Source: Magicicada septendecula (lineage: Eukaryota > Arthropoda > Insecta > Hemiptera > Cicadidae). Taken from it: a stretch of DNA of 64,000 nt. Shown piece by piece: positions 32,891 through 45,654 of this stretch (its first letter is position 1; every line of letters begins with the position of its first letter). The stretch lies in the NCBI GenBank assembly GCA_034769895.1, contig CM068371.1, forward strand, positions 407,075,969-407,139,968. The letters are read 5' to 3'. A program made the position numbers and the translations under genes. The notes under the pieces were generated by a model. It was not told the origin of the DNA. It worked only from the letters and a program-made list of their open reading frames with translations, and did no database searches.

Positions 32891-34110
32891 TGGTTTAAGG
32901 TATGCAAACAATTATTTGATTCTGTTTGAATTTACGGCAGTTATCGTTCATCATAGAAAAAATTACCCTTGTTAAAACATAAAATGTTGCAGGTAAACTA
33001 CCCCTTTCTCTTAACCAATCTTCACCAAAATCAATAGGCCTTGAGTATTCTACAACTCGGGCACATATGTAAAAAATTATTTGATTCTATTTGAATTTAC
33101 GGCAGTTATCGTTCGTCGTGAAAAAATTTCTCTTGTTACAACATAAAATGTTCCAGGTAAACTACCCCTTCCCCTTAACCGATCTTTACCAAAATCAACA
33201 GGCCTTGAGTTCTCTACAATTTAGGGATGTATGCAAAAAATTATTTGATTATGTTTGAATTTACGGCAGTTATCATTCATCATAGAAAAAATTACTCTTG
33301 TTAAAACATAAAACATTGCAGGTAAACTACCCCTTTCCCTTAATCGATCTTCACCAAAATCAATAGGCCTTGAGTACTTAAAACTTCAGGAATGTATGCA
33401 AAAAAATATTTGATTCTCTTTGAATATGCGCCAGTTATCATTCGTCATAAAAATAAAATTACCATTTTAAAACATAAAACGTTGCTGGTAAACTACCCTT
33501 TCCCTTAACCGAACTTCACCAAAATCAACCAACCTTGAGTACTTAAAACTTCAGGAATGTATGCAAAAAATTATTTGATTCTCTTTGAATATGCGGCAGT
33601 TATCATTCGTCATAAAAATAAAATTACCCTTGTTAAAAAAAATGTAGCAGGTAAACTACCCCTTTCCCTTAACCGATCTTCACCTAAATCAACAGACATT
33701 GAGTTCTCTATAGCTCAGGAAGGTATGCAAAACATTATTTGATTCTGATTGAATTTACGGCAGTTATCATTCGTCATAGAAAAAATTACCCATGTTAAAA
33801 CAAAACGTTGCAGGTAAACTACCCCTTTCCCTTAACCGATCTTCACCAAAAACTATAGGTCTTGAAAACTCTACAATTCAGAGTTGCATGCAAAAAAGTA
33901 TTTGATTATGTTTGAATTTGCGGCTGTTATCGTTTGCCATAGAAAATAATTACCCTTGATTAAAAAAAAAGTTCCAGGTAAACTACCCCTTTCCCTTAAC
34001 CGATCTTCACCAAAAACAATAGGTCTTGAGTACTCTACAAATCAGGGCTGTATGCAAAAAATTATTTGATTCTGTTTGAATTTGCGGCTGTTATCGTTTG
34101 CCATAGAAAA
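32891..34110 (+). repeat. Satellite array, about 160-bp monomer
   Basis: Seven to eight diverged tandem units. Each has ATTTGATTCTGTTTGAATTT, GCGGCAGTTATCGTT, GTAAACTACCCCTTTCCCTT, AACCGATCTTCACCAAAA and a TTGAGTWCTC box. Same monomer as at 42640-42960 (minus) and 55740-62770. Confidence 0.93.
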
Positions 34111-34300
34111 AAAATCTATAGACACAGACACTTTTCGAAAAATTACTTTTTTTCATGTGTTGAGTGTAGTACAATCAGAATCTGCAATAATCTCGAACAC
34201 GATTTTTTTTGCCATCACCATACTTCCATCTCCTTAAGGAACATGGAAGTAAAAATGACTAGTATAGTATTGACAGGAAAGACTTTGATAACACTATAGA
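34111..34300 (+). repeat. Terminal module of the satellite-bearing repeat
   Basis: CACTTTTCGAAAAATTAC, CAGAATCTGCAATAATCTCG, ACACGATTTTTTTTGCCATC and a palindromic ACTTCCAT...CCTTAAGG...ATGGAAGT close the array. The same block ends arrays at 58418-58583, 61137-61296 and 61297-61457, and appears inverted near 55185-55285. Confidence 0.8.
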
Positions 34301-34443
34301 CATCCCTCGGCTCCTCGCAGCGAGAGTCCAAATCATTACAGGAATCAGATCGCAGCTACCTTTAGCTAGCTCTTCGTTCGACCTACAGATATTTAATTAT
34401 ATAATTACCTTATTATCCACTCTAGTGATACAAAGTTTCGTCA

Positions 34444-34484
34444 GTTATGACGCGTTTCGGGACTAAGTCCCATCCTCAGATAAC
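34444..34484 (-). ncRNA. Hammerhead ribozyme-like motif (PLE type)
   Basis: Minus strand: 5-bp stem I (GUUAU / AUAAC), core CUGAGGA, stem II GGGAC / GUCCC with a UUA loop, GAAA, a minimal stem III (AC-GC-GU) and the cleavage triplet GUC. One extra U sits between the core and stem II. Hammerheads with tiny stem III are known in terminal repeats of Penelope-like elements, and PLE-derived sequence lies nearby. Activity not tested. Confidence 0.72.
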
Positions 34485-34659
34485 AGTTATTTCAATATAA
34501 TAAACTAATACAATATAATCGCAACCATGATACTGGTCATGTCAATCAAATAAAATAAAATAAAACTTCAAATCGCATGTGAAATGTTATACGAACCATG
34601 GCTGGAGCTCCCGCATGCGTTCACCCTCAACCGCGATCGTCACGCGACTGGTCAAAGAT

Positions 34660-34750
34660 TAAATCCAAACTTGCGTCTACAGGGAGGTCCTCGGAGCTGT
34701 TAACCGACTAATCTGGCGATGTGGTGGGGGCACTGGAGGGGCGAGCGAAG
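34660..34750 (+). pseudogene. PLE GIY-YIG ORF, extreme C-terminal fragment
   Basis: Encodes a VLGAVNRLIW-x3-GGGTGGAS tail matching the end of the PLE1 protein at 43592-43670 in inverted orientation. Only the tail is present. Confidence 0.7.
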
Positions 34751-34766
34751 GTGCGTCCCATCACAT

Positions 34767-34847
34767 CTATTAATCGTACGGGCAGACGCTGCTTGTGTGA
34801 TACATTCGCATTCTGGGCTGACAAGCGTCTGCCCGTACGATTAATAG
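34767..34847. repeat. Perfect 24-bp inverted repeat
   Basis: Arms 34767-34790 and 34824-34847 (CTATTAATCGTACGGGCAGA...) around a 33-bp loop; about ten more bases outside pair with one mismatch. Confidence 0.9.
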
Positions 34848-34869
34848 ATGGGATGGGATGCGGCTGCGC

Positions 34870-35720
<851 letters not shown>

Positions 35721-35836
35721 AGAGACACCAGACAAGACTGCTGTATTATTACTCAGCAATATGGGTGTGCAGGCAGACTGACTAATTTTTGTTTAGTAAA
35801 GTAACAGTATTATAGAGCGATCATACAATAAACAGT

Positions 35837-36256
35837 TGTGAAGCTACAAATTTGTGTCACATAAAAATTTACTTAGCAAATAAACATTGAATAATTATCG
35901 GGCGCCATGATGGAAATCTGTGCAACAACATATGATATTAGGCTTACCTTTATTAGGTCCAAAATTCGTGTTAAACGAACCAGTAATAGCGAAATGTACC
36001 TGAAATAATTCACTCGTACTTGTATTTTTTACCAATGACCCTTTATTCAAATCACATATTCCCATATATTATTACAAAAAAAACAAATCGTGCCAAACAT
36101 GCACATTTTACTCCTCGGGGCGTGTTCCCATTTATCTGAACATTAAAAAAGAATTACAGGTTTTTTAACCCTCCAAAATAAACATTGTTAATAACATAAT
36201 AAAATATAGTATAATATGCTAAACAATACCTGCACAACCCAGCACTTAAATTATTT

Positions 36257-36334
<78 letters not shown>

Positions 36335-37012
36335 GTCTGGTACAATTTATTTTATTAGCTCATTATTGAATGAATTTTGAATTGGTCATTATTGTTGATT
36401 TATTTGAATAATAAAAATATTTTTTGATAGCTAATGCTTAGCTGCCGTTTTACGAACTTCGCACACCGTGAGTTCGCTGGTTGCGCTACCGGTCACATCT
36501 TGAAGTATGACAATAATCGGAACACTGTTTTTAATCCACTTTTGGTGGTGTAAAAGTTATAAATTCACTCTTAGTGAATCCCTGCCAGCCGCGTGATGTG
36601 ACGACCGGCTCACGGTCCAGGCGAAAAATGACACAGAGTCTTTGTTTAACATTGCGTAGGTGGGGCAAAAACTACGTCACCAGGCTTTTGTTCGTTGTTT
36701 ACAGCCTCGAGTTGTTTACAGAAATGTGCATTCCTTCATCTGACGTCATCAGGGCTAGTCTCGTTATCGCTATATGTGACACACGATTTTTTTGCTGTGT
36801 TTGCCGTTTTACAATGAAAGCGATCGAAATCCTGTCAATTCCCATCTGTGTTGTATAAAATAATTATATAGTCCACTCACCAAAACTTTATAGGGATTAT
36901 GAAATATTACAAAATTTATTACCAATAATTGTCAAAAATTAAATACAATAATTATGGTCTTTTGTACCATGTTTTTATAAATTTAGGATTGTACCATAAT
37001 TGTACCATCACA
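35837..37012 (-). repeat. D 3' LTR
   Basis: Contains (CT)n at 36260-36331, a GGTAAG donor (minus, 35943-35948) and a relic primer-site start TGGCGCCCGA (minus, 35898-35907). Confidence 0.95.
36260..36331. repeat. (CT)n in LTR D, left copy
   Basis: About 36 units; the right LTR has about 27 (41129-41183). Confidence 0.95.
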
Positions 37013-37400
37013 AAACCCCCTCAATGAAAGATTTTGTGCCGAAGCATAAAAACTTTCATTGACCCATTCGTACTTCCTAAAGGGATCAGCCAGGATATGT
37101 CGCCACAACCCCCTTACAATTTATATTAAAAGAAAATCAATAACTCACCCGTGATGATGACAGTACCTGCATGACCTTACTGGACTTCTCCTTCGAGATC
37201 CCAACACCATAAGGCCAATCAGGCACGTAACGCTCCTGCTCTGACGCGCTGGCCAGCTCAGGACCGCCGTCATAACATCACCAAACATTGAAACAATAAA
37301 TTAAAATATCAAAATAGTGGCTTGGTATATTACTCTATCCTTAACTGATCTGGTTCCCCTTAGCTATGTGCTGGTTTGCGTTAATAAGCACTGGGTTTGC
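37013..37400 (-). other. D polypurine tract, hairpin and module M3
   Basis: GAGGGGGTTT tract (minus). The hairpin at 37023-37060 has AATGAAAG / CTTTCATT (both strands changed relative to B's AATGAGAG / CTCTCATT) and a C(UUCG)G loop. M3 keeps GTGTTGGGATCTCGAAGGAG, AGTCCAGTAAGGTCAT and ACCAGTGCTT-like landmarks. Confidence 0.8.
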
Positions 37401-39150
37401 TTGAACTACTAGATATATAAATACAAAAAATGTAAAATACAAGAATTATATAGAATTGCCATTCTCTTCATGGACTACCCTGAATTGTAAAAATTGTTTC
37501 GATTCCCATCGATAATAATTAACTCTTTCTGTTTCATAATTAATGTAATTATAAAAGAAACAAATATTTAAATAAAACATGGAAATCCACATATAAATCC
37601 CCAATATTACTTAAATCTCCCAAATATTACTCAAACATGGAGAAAAACATTTTATAGAAAAAAAATAATTAATAAAATCTTATTGAAATTATTATTATTA
37701 TTATTATTATTAACAGTTATTAACTGGTGCTGTTAATAATATTTACCCCTCTTTCTCCTCCACACACACTATTTCCTATACATCATTTTAAAATTTCTAT
37801 GTTAATACATAAAACATAATACATGACACATCATAATCCACATTGATACATTAATACATTTAATACATTGAAATAGTTAATTCACATTTAATCTTGATTA
37901 GAATTTACACATTCTATTTAAATTTGCATTTAAATGTTATAAAAGTTACAATTTCAATTAATTAACTAATTAATTCTAAACTTTCATTAATTAGCCATCA
38001 ATTATTTATCATAAATTTTATTATTAATATTCATATTACGTTATTATTATTAGTATTCATTTCTTATTACCTTTCTACTCTGAATATTTCTACCTAACCT
38101 TTCATATTCTAATCATTGTTTAGTCTGGGTAACTCCTGTATTCACTATGATTTTTTTTTACTTATTATAATCTTGCTCACCTTTCTTCTAACTAACAACC
38201 AAATTTACCTATCATGACACCAATTTCTCAATTATAAACACCTTTCACTAATTTCATTCCGACAATAAATCCTATAGCACCGCGCGTCTTTGTACAGAGA
38301 TGGGTGTTCCCTACATGGCTATATACATTCATAATATTTTGCCCTTCCAAAAATTCGGCAAACTCCCTTAAACTACGCTATTACCTGCCACAACGCTATA
38401 CGTTGGCTACTCCTTATCACCTCACCCCCACTACAAAATATCATCAGCAACAAATATATGTTTAACCTTTACTTTACTCACCTCTACAAACAATCACTAA
38501 CTACTGTGTCCCTAAAATATCTAATACTCTTTTTGTATTATTTACTTTAAAATTCTTAACTATCTAACTCCCATTTACTTTAATTGAATAACTCACCTGC
38601 CTTTATCTATACCCAGGCTCTATCCCTGTTTAAACATTCTACCTTACTGTAATCATTGACAATTGTCTTATAAAATTCATCTCTCACCTACTCATAACAG
38701 TACATCTCACTTTTCAAATATATATTCTTACTTAATCATTTATTATTATTCATTAGGAATTACCTTCATTACAAATTAAATAATAATTTAACTTCATTAG
38801 AGACTTTCTATTACAATTAATAATTTACAACTTCAGTTACAAATTTAGTACAACTTTCTATTGTACCATAATTCAGTAATTACTCTTTAATTATTTAAAA
38901 ATTTTCACTTATTTAGTTAAACAAAAACATGTTAACTGTTAAAACATACTTGATACATGGTGTACACAAAATATACCTGTAATACACAACATCGAAATAC
39001 ATAAATATATTGACATTAATACATATAAAACAATGAAAAATATACAATCCAAACTCATTATTTTGTCATTAATCAAAATCAGGCCATATGCAGTCCAATT
39101 CAAAACCACTGTTCACATATATTAAATGTTCATTACACAATTAAAACAAT
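37401..39150 (-). other. AT-rich noncoding DNA of D
   Basis: Includes an (ATT)n patch at about 37690-37715. 38180-38640 matches B 13330-13830. No protein-coding signal. Confidence 0.5.
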
Positions 39151-40523
39151 CTATCCTCCATCGTTGAATAGCATTCTAATCTTATGTCTATTTATCTTAT
39201 TTTTTAGTGAATAAATTTTATTATTAGAAACATTATAATCATAATAATTATCAAACATTTCATATTTATTCACAATTTCAATATCATATATCAAGTCACG
39301 CTCGAGTATGGTTCTGTCTACATCAGTAAGATCATATGTTATAATCTTGTTAGTCATCTTTTAATTATCATCATCATTTTCTACCACTACACCTGTTACT
39401 TCCCAAGGTAAGTGCTTGATACCATTATTATCATCATCTATTATTATTTCAATTTCACTGTTACTACAAGGTAAGGATTTATTATTTTCATCCACCATCT
39501 CTACTCCTAACCTTTCTACAAGTTCTTTGTACTTTCTATTTACTTTAAAAATTTTTATTACTTTCTTTTTCTCACCATATCTCTCACAATACTTCTCTAC
39601 ACTTTTTTTCTTAATATATTTCTCACCGTAACACCAAATTACACTCTCTCTTTCCAAATATGCAGGGGTCACTAACTCATAATTACTGTACCACCTATGA
39701 GGTACACAAAAACACCAAGGAACTCTATTTGTAGACCTTTCGTCTCCCAAATATAAATTTAAGGAACTCTCGTCCTTCTTAAAAATACGTGAAGACTTGA
39801 CTTCACCCCCTAACACAACATCAAAGGAAAATTCTAACCCCTGCACCCCTTTAACAAAAATACTTTCTCCAAGCTCTCTCTCTGACTCAATACACTCAAT
39901 CACCTCATTTTCACTCATAATATTCTCATTATCTTTTTCTAACACCATATTCTTACTACCTGTAAACTCATTATTCAAATTATCATTGTTACTTACTTTG
40001 TTAGCACTTAGACTAACATTATTTTCTGTGAATGTATCATCATTACTACCCCCACTATTATTCTTGTAATTCTCGTCTACTTTACTCTTCGGTATATCAA
40101 ATATCTCGTCTACTAACGTTACTGTTTGTTTTGTCAATTTATCGAAATGAGCATGCATTTCATCTATTCTTTTATCAAAGTGACAATTTCGTCTTTTAAT
40201 TTCGTCTTTTATTTCATCGAACTTGATATCAAAACTATTTCTGATTTCATTTTTCTGCTCGTTAAATTGTTTATCAAAATTATCAAATCTTACACTCTGT
40301 TCATCAAATTTGTCATTTAAATTAGTATATTTAATATTAGAATCGCTTTTTTGCTCATCTAACTTTTTGTCTAACTTTAATAGTAATTGCATCATTGCAC
40401 TAGTTTCATCTGGTTTATTTTCTGACCTAGTTGAGATGGATGTGTTGATTGAACATCCATCTCACTAGTCAAATCTACGTCAGTTGTACTGATTTCTACA
40501 GTTATATTGTCATTGGTACTCAT
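39151..40523 (-). pseudogene. D gag-like protein, almost intact
   Basis: Starts at ATG 40521-40523 (MSTNDNITVEISTTD). A 1-2 base frame change near 40430 moves to the long frame 39361-40395: a MMQLLLKLDKKLDEQKSD coiled coil with repeated DEQ/FDNFDKQF heptads (residues about 1-95 of that frame), a D/N-rich linker, then RELGESIFVKG, GLEFSFDVVLGGE, YLGDERSTNR, VIWCYGEKYIKKK and FKVNRKYKELVERLGVE. An in-frame TAA at 39361-39363 is followed two codons later by a continuing frame (39151-39357) with DVDRTIL, YDIEIVNKYE and a terminal N-D-G-G. This copy shows the coiled-coil and C-terminal parts fused in one frame, proving they are one protein. No enzymatic domain. Confidence 0.75.
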
Positions 40524-40677
40524 TTTTGTTATTTTATCTTGCTAAAACATATATGTTTATAACCTAGGAATGTAACCCTCTCTTACTTACGTGTTTGCGT
40601 ACTTTCGCAATTACTTCAGGTAATTATTTCGCTTTCCTGGTAGGTGTTACTCCACATAAAATTAAGTTTTATGTCGA

Positions 40678-40699
40678 GTCCCTGTTATTTCGGGAGCCA
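40678..40699 (-). other. D primer-binding site
   Basis: Minus strand TGGCTCCCG, then AAAT, then AACAGGGAC, two bases inside the LTR. A tRNA-Lys-like site with an insertion. Confidence 0.6.
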
Positions 40700-40701
40700 A
40701 A

Positions 40702-41122
40702 TGTGAAGCTACAAATTTGTGTCACATAAAAATTTACTTAGCAAATAAACATTGAATAATTATCGGTGCCATGATGGAAATCTGTGCAACAACATATGAT
40801 ATTAGGCTTACCTTTATTAGGTCCAAAATTCATGTTAAACGAACCAGTAATAGCGAAATGTACCTGAAATAATTCACTCGTACTTGTATTTTTTACCAAT
40901 GACCCTTTATTCAAATCACATATTCCCATATATTATTACAAAAAAAACAAATCGTGCCAAACATGCACATTTTACTCCTCGGGGCGTGTTCCCATTTATC
41001 TGAACATTAAAAAAGAATTACAGGTTTTTTAACCCTCCAAAATAAACATTGTTAATAACATAATAAAATATAGTATAATATGCTAAACAATACCTGCACA
41101 ACCCAGCACTTAAATTATTTAG

Positions 41123-41186
<64 letters not shown>

Positions 41187-41862
41187 CTCTGGTACAATTT
41201 ATTTTATTAGCTCATTATTGAATGAATTTTGAATTGGTCATTATTGTTGATTTATTTGAATAATAAAAATATTTTTTGATAGCTAATACTTAGCTGCCGT
41301 TTTACGAACTTCGCACACCGCGAGTTCGCTGATTGCGCTACCGGTCACATCTTGAAGTATGACAATAATCGGAACACTGTTTTTAATCCACTTTTGGTGG
41401 TGTAAAAGTTATAAATTCACTCTTAGTGAATCCATGCCGGCCGTGTGATGTGCCGACCGGCTCACGGTCCAGGCAAAAAATGACAGAGTCTTTGTTTAAC
41501 ATTGCGTAGGTGGGGCAAAAACTACGTCACCAGGCTTTTGTTCATTGTTTACAGCCTCGAGTTGTTTACAGAAATGTGCATTCCTTCATCTGACGTCATC
41601 AGGGCTAGTCTCGTTATCGCTATATGTGACACATGATTTTTTTGCTGTGTTTGCCGTTTTACAATGAAAGCGATCGAAATCCTGTCAATTCCCATCTGCG
41701 TTGTATAAAATAATTATATAGTCCACTCACCAAAACTTTATAGGGATTATGAAATATTACAAAATTTATTACCAATAATTGTCAAAAATTAAATACAATA
41801 ATTATGGTCTTTTGTACCATGTTTTTATAAATTTAGGATTGTACCAGAATTGTACCATCACA
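40702..41862 (-). repeat. D 5' LTR
   Basis: Partner of 35837-37012. Donor GGTAAG (minus) at 40807-40812; (CT)n at 41129-41183. The relic primer-site start has lost a base here. Confidence 0.95.
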
Positions 41863-41866
41863 CAGT

Positions 41867-42432
41867 ATAAATTCCACACAGTTAAATGTGTGTTATAATT
41901 TCTTTTAGTCTAACAGCTAGATGGATTCTTACACTTTTTTCAAATTATTGATTCCATTTTTGAGCCATGGGGTCAAAGAATTTTGAAATTTCTAAAACTG
42001 TACAGTATATTCAGATTTTCGTTAAAATTCTCTTTAATCGATGTCCCACATGGAATTTGTGATTTTGTCAAACTTTTGCCCCACTTTTTGAAACCTGGTG
42101 TCCCAAAATTTTGAAATGTACAAAAAATAATACTATATTTGTATACACTAATTTTACTTCTGTTGGCAAACAAACTAGAAGAAGGAATACTCAGATCTTT
42201 TGTTAGTCACTTTTTTTTTAAATAGTGTTTTGAGAAGGAAAGAGTGGTTAGAGTTGTGAATTATATTGTTCATCTTGCTGTATAAGGAAAAGTCAAGAAC
42301 TACTTTTACAAGAAATTGTGTGGTTGTAACAGGAATTTTACATTTCCCTGGAACGAATCCAATTGTTATCTCACTGAAATGTATTTCAATTGTGAAAGCA
42401 TTACATATCAAGTAACTGAATGTAATGAGCAT
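41867..42432. other. Apparently non-repetitive DNA
   Basis: Continues 35836 once D is removed. No gene recognised. Confidence 0.35.
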
Positions 42433-42487
42433 GCACACACACACACACACACACGTGCACGCGCACACACACACACACACACACACA
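42433..42487. repeat. (AC)n microsatellite with GTGCACGCGC interruption
   Basis: About 25 AC units with one central interruption. Confidence 0.95.
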
Positions 42488-42584
42488 GTACTTATTTTTT
42501 ACTTGTTTATTCCATAACATTGATTACAATTGCAGCAAAATTGATCAAAATGACATCAAATACATATACATGTATACATGTACT

Positions 42585-42960
42585 ACCCTCAAAACACGAA
42601 AAAAAGTAATTTTTCGAAAAGTGTCTGTGTGTAGATTTTTTTCTATGGCCAATGATAACAGCCGCAAATTCAAACAGAATCAAATAATTTTTTGCATACA
42701 GCCCTGAATTGTAGAGTTCTCAGGACCTATTGATTTTGGTGAAGATCAGTTAAGAGAAAGGGGTAGTTTACCTGCAACATTTAATGTTTTAATAAGGGTA
42801 ATTTTTTCTATGACGAATGATAACTGCTGTAAAGTCAAACAGAATCAAATAATTTTTTGCATACGTCCCTAATGTGTAGAGCACTCAAGGTCTTTTGATT
42901 TTGGTGAAGATCGGTGGAGAAGAAGGGGTAGTTTACCTGCAACGTTTTATGTTTTTATAT
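42585..42960 (-). repeat. Satellite monomers, minus orientation
   Basis: Part of the terminal module (42585-42640), then about two monomers of the ~160-bp satellite in reverse complement. Confidence 0.88.
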
Positions 42961-43275
42961 GTGTACTACGTTATCGGCAACAAAGAAGTAGTTTAGTGTA
43001 AAAATTCCTTCCCGGGCTGTTTGAGCAAAGTACAATGTTATCTGCAAAACCAGACGTTTCGGCAGTGCCATCGACTGTCATCATGAGTGAAAATCGAGTG
43101 CGATAATGTAAGGTGGTATACGTTAGTGACCACATGCACAGTGCACAGAACTGTGGTCAGGCTGAATCTATAAGTAGAAAGAAGTAGTTTCTGTGGAAAT
43201 ATTTCATTTCCATTATGATTTTAAATATAAATCTTTGAACATGGAAGTAATGTATGGTTCTCCATACCGATATTT
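42961..43275 (-). repeat. R1 repeat with degraded hammerhead, copy 1
   Basis: About 320 bp, reverse complement of 55285-55590. Ends with the GTATGG-AGAA-CCATAC hairpin module. Hammerhead positions near 43055-43100 keep GGCAGTGCC-type stem pieces and GAAACGUC, but the core reads CUCAUGA. It lies directly downstream of the PLE1 coding end and so may be a PLE terminal repeat. Confidence 0.75.
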
Positions 43276-43591
43276 TAATTGCTTTTAGTTTTCATTGAAT
43301 TGTTTGTATTTCAGTTTTACATTTGATATGTAAACGCATCAAGACAGAAATAATCGCTGCTGACATTGAGTTTAGCAATTTAACATGATAATGTTTGTTA
43401 TATAGTAAATATATTTGTAATATAGTTATATAGAAAACATAATAGAAGACAATTCTTACCTTTAACTAGGTTACTCAAACACGCATCCAAAATAGATACA
43501 AAAGCGCGCGCGGTAAAAACTTACCAAAATCAGCTGAGACAAGTATCAGCTGAGCCCGCCAGGTGGCACGGTGTGTCGGTGTCACGGTCGG

Positions 43592-44299
43592 TCAGGCACT
43601 TGCCCCTCCAGTGCCCCCACCACGTCGCCAGATTAGTCGGTTAACAGCTCCGAGGACCTCCCCGTAGACGCAAGTTAAATCCAAACCGATGGCAGTGTCG
43701 AACAAGTAGTTTGATGCAAAATTTACCTGATCATTTAATAAACTGTTTTTAGTGGTACTATTTTTTATAGCTTTATAAATTTCAAATTCCTCCAGACTAT
43801 CCATCCGTTTACCTTTTTTACAAAAATGCAACGCTGTTAAATTTTCTTCAAAGCTCGTATATTTATGTCCGCTTGATATTAAATGTTGTGCAAAATTGGA
43901 TTTAGTATTACTTGGCTTGGGAATATGTTCTAAAATTCTTCTATAAAAACATCTGCCTGATTGACCGATGTAGAACGCTTCACAATCATCACATTTTATT
44001 TTATATACACCAGATTTCTTTTTTAAAGGTACTTTGTTTTTGTTTTTGAAATAATTTCCCAAGTTATTTGTTTTAAATGATAAGATATAGTTATTTTCTT
44101 TGAGAACAGGTCTTAAAATATTTGGCATAATACCTGTGAAATTAGCAGAAAGATATTTACAATTTTTATTACTTGTTTTTATACAGTGTGAATTTTTATT
44201 TTCTAAACGTTTTCTATGTTTATTTATTATTTTGTCTACTATTGTAGATTTATACCCGTTGTTTATAGCTATTTGTTTGATAGTGCTAACCTCATTCAA
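43592..44299 (-). pseudogene. PLE1 GIY-YIG endonuclease region
   Basis: C-terminal part of a Penelope-like retroelement protein. It has a cysteine-containing linker, SGVYKIKCDDCEAFYIGQSG (the GVY and YIG halves of the motif), then the catalytic-region Arg and Glu in RRILEH, and a second acidic stretch SLEEFEIYKA. The frame ends after GGGTGGASA. In PLEs this domain follows the RT and nicks target DNA. The RT lies upstream on the minus strand in other frames, so the gene is broken. Confidence 0.9.
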
Positions 44300-44589
44300 G
44301 TAGTCCTCCTTTTCGAGGGGAACATTTAAAAGTCTGTTGACAAGACTTAAATACTGCCATTTTTTGTGTAACGGGATGATGTGAATCGTAGTGTATTACT
44401 GTGTCACTATTAGTGTGTTTTCTAAAGATTTTGTATTTTAAATTATTCCCGTTATGTAATACAGTTTAGTCTAAAAAATTGATACTTTTGTTGTTTTCAA
44501 TCTCCATAGTAAATTTTAATTTATTATGAATTTTGTTTAAGTAATTTTTAAATAATTCTATTTGTCTGGCATTCCCGTTAAAAATAATA

Positions 44590-45490
44590 AAGGTATCATC
44601 AACATATCTGGAATAATGGATGATTTTATTGGCGAAATAATTATCTTTTAAAATTTTGTATTTTCTAAATGGTTTAAATATAGGTCCGCCAGGATGCCAG
44701 AAAGTGGAGAGCCCATGGCAAGGCCTTCGTTCTGTTTATAATATGTATCTTCAAAAGAAAAATAGTTTTGATTAAGAATGACTTTTAGTATCATCATCAG
44801 TTGGTCAACTTTCTGTATTTCCAAAGAACCTTTATTCATTAAATTATGTCTGAGTAAAGTTAATGTATCATTAATAGGCACATTAGTATATAAATCTACT
44901 ATGTCGAATGATACTAGCTTGAGGTTTGGTTGAATTGTAACGTGGTTTACATTTTTGATAAAATCTTTATAGCTTTTTACACTCCGATTATTTTATAAGT
45001 TGGTGTGCTCTCTGATGATTTTTACTAAGGTTTTTGCTATTTTATAACCGGGGGCAGTTGTAAAATTAACCAAAGGTCTAATTGGAGTGTTCTGTTTATG
45101 TACTTTCGGAAGACCTCTTAAACAAGGCGCACTAGCATTTATTGGTTTTAGTGAGGATTGTGTGCGTTTATCAAATAATTGCGTGCATTTATTTATTGTT
45201 TTATTCAGTTCCAAAGTGTACTTCTTAGTGGGGTCGGACGTCAACTTAGTAATATTGTTGTCATTTATAAAGTTGTATACTTTTTGTGTGTATTCTTCAA
45301 GTTTCAGCATGGCTATAGAATTTCCCTTATCTACCTTGGTTATGTAAATATTATTATTAGAAAGTTTTTTATTTAGTTGTATAGCTATACGTTGTTCATG
45401 TTGTGCTGTAGTGTAATTAACTTTATTTTGTATATGATTATTGTTCTTGTTTTTAATGATTTTATTAAACTTAATGTTTTCTAATACTAT
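44590..45490 (-). pseudogene. PLE1 reverse transcriptase core
   Basis: Minus-strand pieces in shifting frames: ITKVDKGNS (about 45335), RGLPKVHKQNTPIRPLVN, PGYKIAKTLVKIIREH (44993-45310), QKVDQLMMIL, YYKQNEGLAMGSPLSGILADLYL (44648-44881) and the catalytic Y-V-D-D at 44595-44606. GLPKVHK and GLAMGSPLS are typical of PLE reverse transcriptases. Several frame changes. The N-terminal end is cut off at about 45496 by the PLE2 insertion and lies at 54657-54995. Confidence 0.88.
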
Positions 45491-45544
45491 TATTATATTA
45501 TTATATACACACCACCAAAATCAGTAAACTTCCATTTTCAAATC

Positions 45545-45592
45545 AACGAATAAGGCCTTTTCGAAATATTAAAATTTCATCCTCAGTTTGTA
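45545..45592 (-). ncRNA. Hammerhead-like motif, PLE2 left arm
   Basis: Minus strand: core CUGAGGA intact, extra U, stem II GAAAU / AUUUC, GAAA, a small AA/UU stem III around GGCC, then UA. Stem I is damaged (ACAAA against UUCGU). Confidence 0.62.
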
Positions 45593-45654
45593 TACTGTAA
45601 TGTTCCTGTTATGATGTTATTCTGTAAATGTATAATTGCTGTTAACTGTGTCTA

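Larger units (their letters stand above)
35837..41862 (-). mobile_element. Element D: pol-less LTR retrotransposon
   Basis: LTRs 35837-37012 and 40702-41862 (TGTGAAGC...CATCACA) with TSD CAGT (35833-35836, 41863-41866). About 15 differences between LTRs plus a length change in a CT run. Minus strand: primer site, gag-like ORF, short noncoding 3' half (2.1 kb), hairpin and purine tract. M1 is missing and M2 is reduced to a CCACACACAC remnant near 37760. Confidence 0.95.

Noticed and set aside
32891-34110. CRISPR array
   Set aside because: The tandem units are contiguous ~160-bp satellite monomers without alternating repeat and spacer, in a eukaryotic transposon-rich setting.
39416-40468. Several plus-strand frames opposite the D gag-like ORF
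   Set aside because: Shadows of the minus-strand ORF, rich in Ser and Leu because of the antisense of Glu/Lys/Asn codons.
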